Positions 26,322 through 34,150 of a stretch of DNA of 64,000 bases are shown in pieces. Below the pieces are notes generated by a model. That model ran no database searches, was not told the DNA's origin, and was given only the letters and a program-made list of their open reading frames with translations. The stretch comes from CAWFZT01 sp963820415. Its GTDB lineage: Bacteria > Chloroflexota > Anaerolineae > Anaerolineales > Anaerolineaceae. The DNA is taken from NCBI GenBank assembly GCA_963820415.1, contig CAWFZT010000005.1, forward strand, positions 1 to 64,000, read 5' to 3'. A program made the position numbers and the translations under genes. Each line of letters opens with the position of its first letter. Within the stretch, counting starts at the first letter, position 1.

Positions 26322-27749
26322 ATGGACCTGCCCAACCTGCAGCATGTTTTGCAGAGTGAATGCGGCCTGGAGTCTGGCCGGCCTGTTGTCGTGGGCGTAT
26401 CTGGCGGCCCGGACAGCCTGTGCCTGCTGGATATCCTGCAGCGACTGGGTTATACGTTGGTGGTGGCGCATTTCGATCACCGGCTCCGCCCCGATTCCAG
26501 CCAGGAGGCTGCCAGGGTAGGACGCCTGGCGGAAAAACATGGCCTGCCTTTTGTCGTTGGCAGCCTGGATGTGGCCGGTTTTGCCCGGGAGCAGAAGCTT
26601 TCGATAGAAGAAGCCGCCCGCACCGCCCGCTACCTTTTTTTATTTGAGACGGCCCGCCAGCAGTCAGCCCAGGCCGTGGCCGTGGCGCATACAGCCGACG
26701 ATCAGGTCGAGACAGTATTGATGCACCTGTTACGCGGGGCTGGACTGTCAGGGCTGAAAGGTATGCCTTACCGTTCATTGATGCCAGGTTGGGATAAGGA
26801 GATCCCACTGGTGCGCCCGCTGCTGGGGACCTGGCGCACCGAGGTGGTGGGTTACTGCCAGGAGCGCCGCCTGGAGCCCGTCAATGATCCCAGCAATTCC
26901 GACCTCACATTTTTCCGCAACCGCCTGCGGCATGAGCTGATCCCATACCTGGGGCAGTACAACCCGCAGGTAAAAGAGACGGTGTGGCGGATGGCCCAGG
27001 TGTTGGCAGCCGATCAAGCCATCCTGGAAGAGGTCACTCGCCAGGCCTGGTCGAGTTGTTTGTCCGGGCAGGGGGCTGGTTACGTGATGCTTTCACTCAG
27101 TAAATTGAGGGGGATGGGCCTGGGTTTGCAGCGCGGGGTGCTGCGCCAGGCCATCGCCTGCCTGCGGCCCAACCTGCGCGATATCGACTTCGCCGCGGTC
27201 GAGCGGGCAGTCGGCTGGGTTGGCCAGCCGCCGCACACCGGTCAGGCCGACCTGGTCAGCGGCCTGCGCCTGTATTTCGAAAAAGAGCTCCTATTTGTGA
27301 TGGAAGCCAGCACCCGCCTCGAAGAGGACGCCTGGCCTTTGATAATGGGAGGGATAGCAGGCAGCTTGGGTGCGCCAGGGGAGCTTTCCCTGGAAAATGG
27401 CTGGGCGATCACGTGCGAAGAGGTTGATTTTAGTGGATGGGAAGGATTATCTTCTTTGAAGGGCAATCCTTATCATGCCTGGCTGGATAGCGCCGTATTG
27501 ACCCTGCCGCTGCAGGTGCGAACCTCCCGGCCGGGCGAGCGCTTTGAACCGCTTGGCATGAATGGCCACTCGCTTAAATTATCAGATTTTTTTATCAATG
27601 AAGGCCTACCTCGACGGGCGCGTCCCGGCTGGCCTCTGGTCTGTTCCGGAGAACAGGTGGCGTGGGTGGTCGGCTATCGCCCGGCGCATCCATTCCGCGT
27701 GCAAGCAGCAACTAAAGTCGTGTTGCACTTACACCTGTATAAACTATAG
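26322..27749 (+). CDS. tilS: tRNA(Ile)-lysidine synthase TilS
   Basis: A 475-residue TilS. The N-type PP-loop motif GVSGGPDSLCLLDIL is near residue 25, followed by VAHFDHRLRPDSSQEA and VAVAHTADDQVETVLMHLLRG. NDPSNSDLTFFRNRLRHEL lies near residue 195. The C-terminal substrate-binding domain (about 390-475) has RTSRPGERFEPLG and VVGYRPAHPF. It modifies the wobble cytidine of the tRNA that reads AUA. The start is set by homology and by the TATAAT box just ahead; the open frame extends upstream to 26238 without family similarity. The 200 bp upstream hold only repeat copy D and the promoter. Confidence 0.94.
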   Translation: MDLPNLQHVLQSECGLESGRPVVVGVSGGPDSLCLLDILQRLGYTLVVAHFDHRLRPDSSQEAARVGRLAEKHGLPFVVGSLDVAGFAREQKLSIEEAARTARYLFLFETARQQSAQAVAVAHTADDQVETVLMHLLRGAGLSGLKGMPYRSLMPGWDKEIPLVRPLLGTWRTEVVGYCQERRLEPVNDPSNSDLTFFRNRLRHELIPYLGQYNPQVKETVWRMAQVLAADQAILEEVTRQAWSSCLSGQGAGYVMLSLSKLRGMGLGLQRGVLRQAIACLRPNLRDIDFAAVERAVGWVGQPPHTGQADLVSGLRLYFEKELLFVMEASTRLEEDAWPLIMGGIAGSLGAPGELSLENGWAITCEEVDFSGWEGLSSLKGNPYHAWLDSAVLTLPLQVRTSRPGERFEPLGMNGHSLKLSDFFINEGLPRRARPGWPLVCSGEQVAWVVGYRPAHPFRVQAATKVVLHLHLYKL

Positions 27750-27764
27750 AGATCCGGCTGCTTG

Positions 27765-28664
27765 TTATTTTTCTGAAAGCTGGCGTAGTTTTAATCCCAA
27801 TTCTCGCCACTGTATTTTTGACACACCCAGCTTCTGGCGGATTTTTTCGGTTTCCACGCCGGCGCGCAAGTCGTTCAACGCGCAGGTCCAGCGGCACATG
27901 TCGAAGGACAGGTGTTTGCCCAACCTGGCTTCCTGCCCCAGGTCTTCCAGCAGGTATTCAAGCCGGCGGGGCGACCAGGGGAATACTTGCTCGCCAGGTT
28001 TGTACTGTTCCAGGTATTCTTTAAAACTTTCAATCCATTCGCCAGGCAGAATGATCTTGCGTTCCTTGTAGCGGTTGCGCAGGCTGGGGTAGCGCACGAA
28101 CAGCATTGGGCCGGCGGGAGCTTCCAGGTCGATATGGTTGAGGTGGATTGCCAGGCATTCGCCTTTCTTGATTGCGGTAGCCAGGAGTAAACCCAGCAGG
28201 GTGTAAGGACGGGCGTCCGGCTTTTTGACCTTGCGGTAAGCTAAAGCCACTGCCAGCACCTTTTCCTGTTCGTTTTCAGTCAGCACGATGGGCAGCGGGC
28301 TGATGACAGACTGCTGCAAGACCTTTTCAGCCGGGTCGACGACGATTACCCCATTGCGGTTGAGCCAGCGGAAAAAAGCTTTTACAGAAGTAATGCGACG
28401 GGCCAGGCTTTTCGGGCTGCAGGGAACGCCGCGCCCGGTCTGGAGCCATTGCAGGAATTTATTCAGGTCGCTGGTGGTGATGGCGCCAATGGTACGGTCG
28501 GGGGGCAAATACGAGGCCAGGAACTGCAGATCGCCCATGAAGGCTTTGACGGTGTAAGGAGACCGGCCCTGGTCGTTGAGGAACCCCTCCCAGGCGCGGA
28601 TGGCTGGGATGAGCAAGGTAGTCGGAGTAAAATGGGCACTTGGGGAAGAAGAAGCGCCAGGCAT
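27765..28664 (-). CDS. Tyrosine-recombinase-like protein lacking catalytic residues
   Basis: A 299-residue protein with the two-domain layout of XerC/XerD: an N-terminal SAM-like DNA-binding domain (about 15-110) and a catalytic-fold domain (about 125-290). The catalytic set is eroded. The first Arg is Lys (ATAIKKGECL), the HxxR box reads DMCRWT with Asp for His, and no tyrosine appears where the nucleophile should be (GVSKIQWRELGLKL). It probably binds DNA but cannot cut and rejoin it. GGGAGG seven bases before the ATG at 28664 supports this start over 28679. A clear promoter precedes it. Confidence 0.78.
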   Translation of the reverse strand: MPGASSSPSAHFTPTTLLIPAIRAWEGFLNDQGRSPYTVKAFMGDLQFLASYLPPDRTIGAITTSDLNKFLQWLQTGRGVPCSPKSLARRITSVKAFFRWLNRNGVIVVDPAEKVLQQSVISPLPIVLTENEQEKVLAVALAYRKVKKPDARPYTLLGLLLATAIKKGECLAIHLNHIDLEAPAGPMLFVRYPSLRNRYKERKIILPGEWIESFKEYLEQYKPGEQVFPWSPRRLEYLLEDLGQEARLGKHLSFDMCRWTCALNDLRAGVETEKIRQKLGVSKIQWRELGLKLRQLSEK

Positions 28665-28707
28665 AATCAATCCTCCCATGCAACATTCGTATAGATATAG
28701 TATATTC

Positions 28708-28736
28708 AGTTTACATGATTAAACCGGATTTGTCAA
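28708..28736 (-). promoter_or_regulatory. Promoter of the recombinase-like gene
   Basis: Minus-strand TTGACA (28731-28736) and TAAACT (28708-28713) are separated by 17 bp. The predicted transcript start is about 35 bp before the gene's ATG. Confidence 0.65.
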
Positions 28737-28747
28737 TCATTTGACTG

Positions 28748-29842
28748 TTACGGCGCCAGCGCTTCTTTAACAATCTGCCGGCAGGCGGGGATGTTGGGGA
28801 GCAACACCATCGCCCCGCTGCCTGGAATCACATAATCGGACACCAAACCTGGCCCCAGCGTGTAGCGCCGCTCGTGGTCGGTCTTGACCAGGCTGGGCGC
28901 CAGTGGAATCAGGGGCAGAAGATCGCCCAGGCTCATATCGGTCTGGACGTTATTTTTCAGGGAATTGTAAATTTGTTTGGCGTGCGTCACGGTATTGAAG
29001 CTGAGCAGGCGGAATAAAACACCTTGTAGGACCTCCTGGGCGCGGCGGGTGCGGTCGAAATCGCTGGTGGAATAGCGGGATCGTACGTACCACAGAGCCA
29101 TCGATCCATCCATTTGAGTCACGCCCGGCTCGACCGAGCAGTAGCCGTTGGTTCCAGCCACGTCGCATTTATCCGATAACGATTTTGATGCGTAAATATT
29201 TATCCCTCCCAGGCTGTCGATGATATCTTGGAAACCCTTGAAGTTGGTCATCACGTAGTGGTCGGGGCGCACGCCAAAATTCTGCTCCAGGGTGGCATAT
29301 ACGCCCTGAATGCCCATAAACTCAAAGGCGGTATTAATTCGCTGCTGCCCAAAACCAGGGATATTAACCCACAAATCGCGCGGGAAAGATACCACGCTGC
29401 CTGTCCCGTTCGGATTGATAGCGACTACCATCATCACGTCCGTCCGGAAACCGCCGCCTGGGCGGGCATCCGAGCCGAGCACGAGGATCTTTACCTGTCC
29501 ATTTGGTGGAGTGAGGTCGCCGCCGTTATAGGATGGGTTCATTTCCGAGGAGCTGCGGGCATATGCCGGGGTTTTGGTCGGCTTGGGTGTTTTGGTCGGT
29601 GTGGGAGTTGGGGTAAAAGTTGCCGTTGGTCGTGCCGGCTGAAAAGGAGTGGGGGTTGTGGTTCCGTTAGGATTTTCGGTGGCGATCACCAACTGCGCCA
29701 CCGCCGCCGGCGAGGCGGACGGGGTAGGGCTGTTGGTCACGAAGGGATGAAATTCAACCGATGCGGGGGTTTGAACCAGGGGCAGGTTACAACCAGAAAG
29801 CAGACATAAGATTAATAAGGGAATGATTATTCTTCTACGCAT
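28748..29842 (-). CDS. LytR-CpsA-Psr (LCP) family protein
   Basis: A 364-residue LCP protein. The lipoprotein-like signal (LLSGCN near residue 17) is followed by a long Pro/Thr linker with a repeated TPTPTKTPKPTKTP element. The LCP domain (about 110-360) contains ILVLGSDARPGG, FPRDLWVNIPGFG, INTAFEF, LGGINIYA and WYVRSRYSTSDFDRTRRAQE. LCP enzymes transfer lipid-linked glycopolymers to peptidoglycan at the outer face of the membrane. A TATAAT box lies 7 nt before the ATG at 29842, so this ATG (not that at 29851, which overlaps the box) is the probable leaderless start. Confidence 0.9.
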   Translation of the reverse strand: MRRRIIIPLLILCLLSGCNLPLVQTPASVEFHPFVTNSPTPSASPAAVAQLVIATENPNGTTTPTPFQPARPTATFTPTPTPTKTPKPTKTPAYARSSSEMNPSYNGGDLTPPNGQVKILVLGSDARPGGGFRTDVMMVVAINPNGTGSVVSFPRDLWVNIPGFGQQRINTAFEFMGIQGVYATLEQNFGVRPDHYVMTNFKGFQDIIDSLGGINIYASKSLSDKCDVAGTNGYCSVEPGVTQMDGSMALWYVRSRYSTSDFDRTRRAQEVLQGVLFRLLSFNTVTHAKQIYNSLKNNVQTDMSLGDLLPLIPLAPSLVKTDHERRYTLGPGLVSDYVIPGSGAMVLLPNIPACRQIVKEALAP

Positions 29843-29849
29843 CTTGTCC

Positions 29850-29855
29850 ATTATA
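29850..29855 (-). promoter_or_regulatory. Candidate -10 box (leaderless) of the LCP gene
   Basis: Minus-strand TATAAT, 7 nt before the ATG at 29842; it overlaps the alternative ATG at 29851. Confidence 0.55.
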
Positions 29856-29936
29856 TCAATTCATTCAGGATTAACATAATATATTGAGTCAGTAAAATCG
29901 GGAAACAGCAGATGAAACCTTAAATTCTAAGATTTA

Positions 29937-30863
29937 TTATGGAACTGGAGTATCCGTTGGGGATAAGTATGGTTTTGTTGTAGGCGTAAACGTTAAGGTG
30001 TTGGTTGATGTCAAGGATGGCATGTAAGTGGGAGTGTAGTTATCGGCAGGCATGGATGAAGGCGTCTGAGTGGGACGCGAGGTGCAGGTGGGGAGCGGGG
30101 TGGCGGCTGCTGCTCTGGCATTGGTCTTGTGGGGAGACGGCGGCGCCTGGGTGGGAAAATCGGTGGGCGCCTCTTTAAGCAGGATTGGTACATAAAGCCG
30201 CTGCCCTGTGTAAATAAAAGAAGAATTTAGCAGGCAGTTGGCCCGCTGCAACTCCGTTGCCGTGGTATTGAAGATCATCCCAAGGTGATACAGTGTATCC
30301 CCCGTCTGCATGTAATAATCAACCCATTCATGCGGCTGACCGCAGGGAACCGGTGTGACTTTCTTGATAGGTAAAGTGGGCTCGGGAGTATTTGTGACCG
30401 GGCGTTCGGTGTGGGTGGGTTTACGAGAGGACTTTACCGGCGGTAGGTATAGGATAATATCCGGCATCAGATTCTGGTTGACCAGGCAGTTTGCCTCCAT
30501 CAATCGATCGACCGTAATGCCGTGAGCACGCGCCAGATTATCCAGGCTGGTTCCACCTGGAACCACGTATTGCTGCCAACCCGTGGGTGGGGGGCAGGTA
30601 GTAGGAATAAATTCTGTCGCTGTGGAGGTGGGCACCGGAAAAAAAGTTGCTGTCGTGACAAGATAAAACTCAGAGGTCACGGTCGGGCTGACAATAGCCT
30701 GTGAGGTGGGCGAGGGCGACAAAGTATTGGTCAGCAAAACAATTGTTGGAGATAATGTTACTGGCTGTTCCTGCGCCACCGACAGGGTAATCCCGCCCAT
30801 CACAACGATGATTGATGCGATGGCAGTCAGCATCCCAATCAGGAGTTCGCGGATGGCTTTCAT
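29937..30863 (-). CDS. Protein with two LysM domains
   Basis: A 308-residue protein with an N-terminal hydrophobic segment (about 8-30), a Thr/Pro-rich spacer, two LysM peptidoglycan-binding repeats (about 95-145 and 180-230) and a long Pro/Thr/Ser tail. Both LysM repeats have the same layout (GGTSLDNLARAHGITVDRL; GDTLYHLGMIFNTTATEL), each with a cysteine pair that may form a disulfide (ANCLVNQ, ANCLLNS). It is probably exported and bound to the cell wall. Its start overlaps the stop of the histidine-kinase-like gene (4 bp), so the two are translated together. Confidence 0.8.
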   Translation of the reverse strand: MKAIRELLIGMLTAIASIIVVMGGITLSVAQEQPVTLSPTIVLLTNTLSPSPTSQAIVSPTVTSEFYLVTTATFFPVPTSTATEFIPTTCPPPTGWQQYVVPGGTSLDNLARAHGITVDRLMEANCLVNQNLMPDIILYLPPVKSSRKPTHTERPVTNTPEPTLPIKKVTPVPCGQPHEWVDYYMQTGDTLYHLGMIFNTTATELQRANCLLNSSFIYTGQRLYVPILLKEAPTDFPTQAPPSPHKTNARAAAATPLPTCTSRPTQTPSSMPADNYTPTYMPSLTSTNTLTFTPTTKPYLSPTDTPVP

Positions 30864-33232
30864 GGGGATGGTTTCAGCAGACCGTTTTCCTCTCCGGTGG
30901 GAAGCTGGACAATGAATGTCGAACTCTGGCCGGGTCGGCTTTCAACCCAAATTTTACCGCCCAATGACTCCACCAAAGTTTTTGTGATTGAAAGGCCCAC
31001 TCCGGTATCGCCAACCCCCTGTATCAACGGGTTTTCCGCCCGGTAGCGGCGTGCAAACACACGCGGCAGATCTTCTGGGGAGATTCCTCCGCCATGGTCG
31101 GAAATTTGAATCAGCAGGCAAGATTTACCCGGCGCCTGTTCATCCATGTGGGCACGCAGGATGATTGTGCCTTCACGCGGAGTAACCGTCCCAGCATTTT
31201 CTAAAAGGTGGATCAAAATTTGCTGAAGGGCATCCAGGTCAGTGTACACCTGCGGAAGCTCCTCGGGCAGGTCAACGCGTAAGGTAATATTGCGCTCCCG
31301 CATCTGGGCGCTGGTATCGGAGATGGATTGGTCGATTACCTTTCCCAGGTCGACTGCCTGGGCGACCAGCTCTAGCGAGCCTTTATCGATGGCGGTCGTC
31401 TTGATTAAATCATCCAGTAGCAATCGCATACGTTCAGTGGATGACTTGATACGCTCCAGGAATTTGTGCTGCAGGGCGCCGAGGATGCCTACTGATTCGG
31501 AAAGCAGCAAATCAGTATAACCGGTGATCGAAGACATCGGCTGGCGAAGGTCCTGGGCAATTGAAGCAATCACTTCGCTGGTTTCGTCAGGTAAGGCAGC
31601 CAGTTCGCCGGCTGTTTTTTCTAGGTTGGTGATTTTGGCATTTGCTTCTCCCAGGGCATTTTGAAGTTGGGCAACTTCCTGCAAGGCCAGGCGCAGCTCG
31701 GCCTTGAAGTGGGTCAGGTTTTCCGTAGTTTCGTCTGGTAGGGCGGTGATGGATTTCTCCAAGTCTTCTTTCAAGCGCTGGTTTTCAGCTTGCAGTCTGG
31801 CGATGAGCTCCTGGGACTCTTTCTCGAGGACGATCAGAGCTTCAGTATTTACATCGGGTCCGGTGACCTGGCTACGCCGCTCGATTTCGTCCCCCAGGTT
31901 TTTGTTTTCGTCTTCCAATTGATCCACCCTTGCCTGAGCGGTTTGCAATTCTTCCTGCAACTCCATGGTTTCGGTGTTATTCCCGGTTTGTGAGTTGACC
32001 TGCTGGAGGAGCTGGGCAATCATTTCAGTGGTTGAGCCAAGGTAATTCTGATCTTCCATGCTCCATGCCCGGTTAGAGTAGGGGGATAACAGCAGTAATC
32101 CCCCCCAAACCTTCTGAGAGATCAGTAGGGGAATGAGCATCAAGTTGCCGGGCTGCTGGAGGCCGATAGAATCGCAGACGATTTTCAAGTCGGGGGGGAC
32201 CGAATTCTCACACAGCAGGCGCAAAGGGCGCCCACTTTGGACAGCATTGGCCAGGAGTGGAATCTTCGATTGTTCCAGCGCAGTACTCGCCAGTTCTTCT
32301 TCACGAATCAGGTCGTATCCGCTGTGGATAATGACTTCACCTGTAGGTGTTGGCGGAGAGATTAAGAAGCACAGATCCGCCAGCATAGTTTGCCCGACTG
32401 CCCGGGTCACCGCTGGGCCAATCCGAGCCGGGGTGGTCTCGGTCGAAATCTTAAGCCAGGCATACACCGAGTGGGCGCTGGCAGTATAACGGCGCCTTTC
32501 CTGGTTCAAGGTACGCGGTATCTCAACTTTAGGCGGGGCTTCGACAATCGTCGCCGAAGGGTGGAGCCGTTGGGATAAGAAGGGCACCAGAGGATAGGCG
32601 CATAACTGGGCCAGGCGTACGGCTGCCGGGTAATCGCCGCTGGTGGTGATCCCCAGAAATTGGGCAGTATGCCCGACCAGGTTGATGGCCAGGAACCACA
32701 ACCCGATCGCCCAGGTTTCAGGGCGTTTGAAGAGTAACAGGAACATGCCGATGACAATGATCACCATGGATAGCATTTGCCAGATCTGATCCAGCCAGTA
32801 GTTATTGAATTGGAGAGATAAGTCGTGGTTGGTCCAGATTGTCAGGCAAAAAATAAAGAAAATGACCAGGTCGATATTTAGCATTCCGACAATGATGTCC
32901 ATCGCCCGGTTCGGCCGGGGAAAGGCCCACATCCAGATAATCCAGATCAAGGCAAAGGTCGCCGTAGCCCTTTCCAGGGGGGGTAGGAAATCTGGGGAAC
33001 CAGCCAGCCTCTGCCAGACCAACCCGCCGCTGTAAAAAAGGAGGATCTGGCTGGACAATATCAGGCTTAGCCCAAGGATCATCCGCCCGGGATGAGGGAA
33101 GGAGGTAGCGCGCCGGCTAACCAGGACACTCTGCAACGCGGCAGTAATTGTAAACGCCAAAACAAGGTAATAAATGAGATTACCCGGTGTCCTGGTCAGA
33201 AGAACAAAAATCGATTGTATGAAATTTCCCAT
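30860..33232 (-). CDS. Histidine-kinase-like sensor lacking the phospho-acceptor histidine
   Basis: A 790-residue membrane sensor with about seven N-terminal transmembrane segments (to about 225), a GAF-like domain (about 245-415), a long coiled coil (about 420-540), a dimerisation helix and a C-terminal HATPase_c domain. The ATP-binding boxes are intact (LLENAGTV, ISDHGGGIS, GDTGVGLSI). The H box reads SIAQDLRQPMSSI, with Gln560 (codon 31555-31553) in place of the usual His, so normal autophosphorylation should not occur. It may act as a pseudokinase or use a partner. It is followed, with a 4-bp overlap, by the LysM protein; no response regulator is adjacent. Confidence 0.85.
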   Translation of the reverse strand: MGNFIQSIFVLLTRTPGNLIYYLVLAFTITAALQSVLVSRRATSFPHPGRMILGLSLILSSQILLFYSGGLVWQRLAGSPDFLPPLERATATFALIWIIWMWAFPRPNRAMDIIVGMLNIDLVIFFIFCLTIWTNHDLSLQFNNYWLDQIWQMLSMVIIVIGMFLLLFKRPETWAIGLWFLAINLVGHTAQFLGITTSGDYPAAVRLAQLCAYPLVPFLSQRLHPSATIVEAPPKVEIPRTLNQERRRYTASAHSVYAWLKISTETTPARIGPAVTRAVGQTMLADLCFLISPPTPTGEVIIHSGYDLIREEELASTALEQSKIPLLANAVQSGRPLRLLCENSVPPDLKIVCDSIGLQQPGNLMLIPLLISQKVWGGLLLLSPYSNRAWSMEDQNYLGSTTEMIAQLLQQVNSQTGNNTETMELQEELQTAQARVDQLEDENKNLGDEIERRSQVTGPDVNTEALIVLEKESQELIARLQAENQRLKEDLEKSITALPDETTENLTHFKAELRLALQEVAQLQNALGEANAKITNLEKTAGELAALPDETSEVIASIAQDLRQPMSSITGYTDLLLSESVGILGALQHKFLERIKSSTERMRLLLDDLIKTTAIDKGSLELVAQAVDLGKVIDQSISDTSAQMRERNITLRVDLPEELPQVYTDLDALQQILIHLLENAGTVTPREGTIILRAHMDEQAPGKSCLLIQISDHGGGISPEDLPRVFARRYRAENPLIQGVGDTGVGLSITKTLVESLGGKIWVESRPGQSSTFIVQLPTGEENGLLKPSP

Positions 33233-33425
33233 GCCCCGGGTCCCGATCTACAAAATTATAATACGTCATTAATATGGTAGATTGAAAATTGGAGTGTCAA
33301 TTTAGCCGGCAGCGACCTGAAGGTACGCCAGGATGCTGGTGTCTGTGGGGGCAGCAAAATATAAAGATGCACGTTTCATGCCATCGAAATTATGGTATCG
33401 AAATTATTGTAAATCATTGTAAAGG

Positions 33426-33453
33426 TTGACAAACTGTGATTTTACGATAAAAT
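33426..33453 (+). promoter_or_regulatory. Promoter of tRNA-Leu
   Basis: TTGACA (33426-33431) and TAAAAT (33448-33453) with a 16-bp spacer, ending 13 bp before the tRNA. Confidence 0.75.
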
Positions 33454-33466
33454 AACCCCTACGCAC

Positions 33467-33550
33467 GCCGAAGTGGCGGAATTGGCAGACGCGCTAGGTT
33501 CAGGGCTTAGTGGGCTTACGCTCGTGAGGGTTCAAGTCCCTCCTTCGGCA
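33467..33550 (+). tRNA. tRNA-Leu (CAG)
   Basis: An 84-nt class II tRNA with a GCCGAAG acceptor arm, anticodon loop TTCAGGG (anticodon CAG), a long variable arm (TGGGCTTACGCTCGT region) and the T-arm GGTTCAAGTCC. CCA is not encoded. It has its own promoter and a terminator downstream. Confidence 0.96.
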
Positions 33551-33565
33551 CTCTTTTTCAACCGG

Positions 33566-33598
33566 GCACCCTGGTTTCTTCGGGGTGCTTTTGATTTT
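33566..33598 (+). terminator. Intrinsic terminator after tRNA-Leu
   Basis: Stem GCACCC / GGGTGC (33566-33571 and 33583-33588) followed by TTTTGATTTT. Confidence 0.7.
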
Positions 33599-33636
33599 AA
33601 TTTCATCTGGCACCTTTCTTGTAACCATTTTAATGG

Positions 33637-33724
33637 TTAATTGGGATTTACTATAGAAGGCCCAAAATTTGGGGGTGGTATAATATCCCAAAAATGGGTT
33701 CATTCTCTGGAAATCCCAACGATC
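33637..33724 (-). repeat. Divergent copy E of the dispersed palindromic repeat
   Basis: Contains the inverted tail (AATTGGGATTTACTATAGAA) and a degenerate centre; both outer ends carry the TGGGATTT / AAATCCCA element. It lacks the GAGCGTGC arms, so it is either an old copy or a related element. Confidence 0.5.
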
Positions 33725-33756
33725 CAAAAAAACTTGCGAAGCAGGTTTACTTGCAG

Positions 33757-33762
33757 TAAGAT
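33757..33762 (+). promoter_or_regulatory. Candidate -10 box (leaderless) of the FtsB-like gene
   Basis: TAAGAT ends 6 bp before the ATG, with TTGCGA 17 bp upstream as a possible -35. Confidence 0.4.
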
Positions 33763-33768
33763 ATTTAT

Positions 33769-34149
33769 ATGAGCGCATCCAGACCAAGGTTCAATTTCAA
33801 GCAAACCTTACTGATCGTTATGATTATTGGTTTTGTTTTCATGATGATGGACTTGAATTCTCGTCTGTCGACGCTGTTCAGGTTGACCGGACAGCGCGAC
33901 CAGGTTTCAACTGAAGTTGCCCATCTGCAATCTACCAAGGAAGAAATACAACAGCAGATTGATTTTGCTAATTCAGATGCCGCCGTCGGCCAGTGGGCGC
34001 GCCTGGAACATATGGCGCTGCCAGGCGATAAGCTGATTGTCCCTTTACCAGAAGCACAAGTCACCCCGCAACCGGCAATGCAGCCGACGACCACGTCAGA
34101 AAAGCCCTCCCAATGGCAGGTATGGCGTGAGTTGTTCTTTGGTGAATAA
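33769..34149 (+). CDS. FtsB/DivIC-like septum formation initiator family protein
   Basis: A 126-residue bitopic membrane protein. It has a short basic N-terminus, one transmembrane helix (about 11-28), a coiled coil (about 30-68) and a short extracytoplasmic tail with ARLEHMALPGDKLIVPLP. This is the layout and end motif of FtsB/DivIC proteins, which link early and late divisome parts. The remaining 40 residues are Pro/Thr/Gln-rich. It is the only division-type gene seen here and is convergent with the phosphatase gene, with a gap of only 1 bp. Confidence 0.75.
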   Translation: MSASRPRFNFKQTLLIVMIIGFVFMMMDLNSRLSTLFRLTGQRDQVSTEVAHLQSTKEEIQQQIDFANSDAAVGQWARLEHMALPGDKLIVPLPEAQVTPQPAMQPTTTSEKPSQWQVWRELFFGE

Positions 34150-34150
34150 A

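Noticed and set aside
27765..28664. Recombinase-like gene considered as the integrase of a mobile element inserted at tilS or a tRNA
   Set aside because: No attachment-site duplication, no tRNA at its border, no cargo genes, and the catalytic residues are missing.
10591..33724. The intergenic palindromes considered as a CRISPR array
   Set aside because: Copies are kilobases apart, variable in the middle and not separated by unique spacers.
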